Assembly (NCBI GenBank): GCA_025964675.1
Contig: JAOPYI010000132.1
Location: 1 to 57,093 of the forward strand
Length of the DNA stretch: 57,093 nucleotides
Direction of reading: 5' to 3'
Source of the DNA: Sphaerisporangium sp.
GTDB taxonomy: Bacteria > Actinomycetota > Actinomycetes > Streptosporangiales > Streptosporangiaceae
The notes below the pieces were generated by a model. The model made no database searches. It saw nothing but the letters and a program-made list of their open reading frames with translations, and had not been told where the DNA came from. Below are positions 56,266-57,093 of this stretch, piece after piece. Position 1 is the first letter of the stretch; each line of letters opens with the position of its first letter. A program made the position numbers and the translations under genes.

Positions 56266-57093
56266 ATGAGCGGTGACCTGAAGCTCGGACTGAACGTCGG
56301 TTACTGGCAGCGGAACGCCGACGACGCGACCGAGGTGGTCCAGACGGCCGAGCGCCTCGGGTACGACTCGGTGTGGACGGCGGAGGCGTACGGTTCGGAC
56401 GCGTTCACCCCGCTGGCGTGGTACGGCGCCAGGACCAGCAGGATCAAGCTCGGCACCAGCGTCGCGCAGATCTCGGCCCGCGCTCCGGTCACCACCGCCA
56501 TGACGGCGATGACGCTCGACCACCTCACTGGAGGGCGGTTGCTGCTGGGCATCGGCGCGTCCGGGCCGCAGGTGGTGGAGGGCTGGTACGGCCAGCCGTT
56601 CCCCCGGCCGCTCGCCCGCACCCGCGAGTACGTCGACATCATGCGGAAGGTGTGGCGCCGGGAGGAACCCGTTACCGGCGACGGCCCGCACTACCCACTC
56701 CCCTACCCCGGCGGGGCCGAGCTGGGCAAGCCTTTGAAGCTGATCACCCATCCGCTGCGGCCGGAGATCCCGCTCTACCTCGGCGCGGAAGGACCGAAGA
56801 ACGTCGCGCTGGCCACCGAGATCACCGACGGCTGGCTGCCGCTGTTCGTCTTCCCCGAGAAGATCGAGGGCATGTACGGCGACGCGTTGGCGGGGGCCAA
56901 GCCCGGATTCGACATCGCGGCGATGGTCCTGGTGATGATCACTGACGACATCCAGGCCGCGCTGAACGGCGTGAAGATGATGCTCACGCTCTACATCGGC
57001 GGCATGGGCGCCAAAAGCCGCAACTTCCACGCCGACATCGTCGGCCGCATGGGCTTCGCCGACGCGGCTCAGAAGATCCAGGAGCTGTACCTG
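56266..57093 (+). CDS. LLM-class F420-dependent oxidoreductase (partial, runs off the end)
   Basis: The first 276 codons of a luciferase-like monooxygenase-fold protein. It begins MSGDLKLGLNVGYWQRNADDATEVVQTAERLGYDSVWTAEAYG, typical of the F420-dependent group, followed by TSVAQISARAPVTTAMTAMTLD and LLLGIGASGPQVVEGWYG. GGAGG lies about seven bases before the ATG at 56266. With the KstR-like palindrome just upstream, a relative of the KstR-regulated Rv3520c of M. tuberculosis is likely. The C-terminus is missing because the window ends. Confidence 0.9.
   Translation, partial: MSGDLKLGLNVGYWQRNADDATEVVQTAERLGYDSVWTAEAYGSDAFTPLAWYGARTSRIKLGTSVAQISARAPVTTAMTAMTLDHLTGGRLLLGIGASGPQVVEGWYGQPFPRPLARTREYVDIMRKVWRREEPVTGDGPHYPLPYPGGAELGKPLKLITHPLRPEIPLYLGAEGPKNVALATEITDGWLPLFVFPEKIEGMYGDALAGAKPGFDIAAMVLVMITDDIQAALNGVKMMLTLYIGGMGAKSRNFHADIVGRMGFADAAQKIQELYL

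Overview
The window is a dense, high-GC chromosomal segment (many GTG and some TTG starts, nearly all protein-coding) from an actinomycete. A homologue of the mycobacterial mycothiol-linked protein Rv2466c, an F420-type LLM oxidoreductase, a paired DynA/DynB-like dynamin locus, a site-2 protease of Rip1 type and an XRE regulator with a TPR-like receptor half all point to Actinobacteria. The general look suggests a sporulating filamentous genus, perhaps Streptosporangiales-like; that family-level placement is inference. No phage, insertion sequence, rRNA, tRNA or CRISPR array was seen.

Layout. 235-5441: MmcQ/YjbR-like protein, site-2 protease, SpoIIE-type phosphatase, Eis-like acetyltransferase, a small leaderless ORF, rpiB. 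5586-11275: peptide deformylase, aldehyde dehydrogenase, Rv2466c-like protein, aminopeptidase N. 11552-17471: LemA, DUF2207-like protein, an unrecognised 330-residue protein, amidase, NERD protein. 17637-25919: ilvD, headless WYL protein, FmdB zinc ribbon, HNH endonuclease, prolyl oligopeptidase, purU, two unknown small proteins, NUDIX hydrolase. 25948-30818: an accessory-looking block with a TPR/degenerate-ATPase protein, a 24-residue peptide gene overlapping it by four bases, a GNAT enzyme, an XRE-TPR regulator and a divergent 89-residue protein. 31259-34230: MscS channel, truncated haemoglobin, GH13 glucosidase. 34323-38504: ettA, diguanylate cyclase, a second-type ssb. 38809-48055: a long minus-strand run dynA, dynB, cysG, agmatinase-like gene, cobT, cbiX. 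48228-52323: tandem-GNAT protein and an ABC exporter operon with its own regulator. 52431-56160: lutC-lutB-lutA with a divergent GntR regulator and a perfect operator palindrome. 56266 to the end: an LLM oxidoreductase behind a KstR-like palindrome, cut by the window edge.

How it fits together. rpiB, the Rv2466c homologue, pepN, the HNH gene, glbO, the glucosidase, ettA and the ssb paralogue occur in the same order as M. tuberculosis Rv2465c-Rv2478c (gene order recalled, not searched), so an old backbone has been opened by lineage-specific inserts. The sirohaem/cobalamin genes feed directly, by a start-stop overlap, into the dynamin pair. The best candidate for something undescribed is the 24-codon peptide (27966-28040), which has a strong ribosome binding site, is translationally coupled to the TPR protein, has an AT-rich upstream region with a 9-bp direct repeat, and lies next to an XRE-TPR regulator of the kind that can sense peptides.
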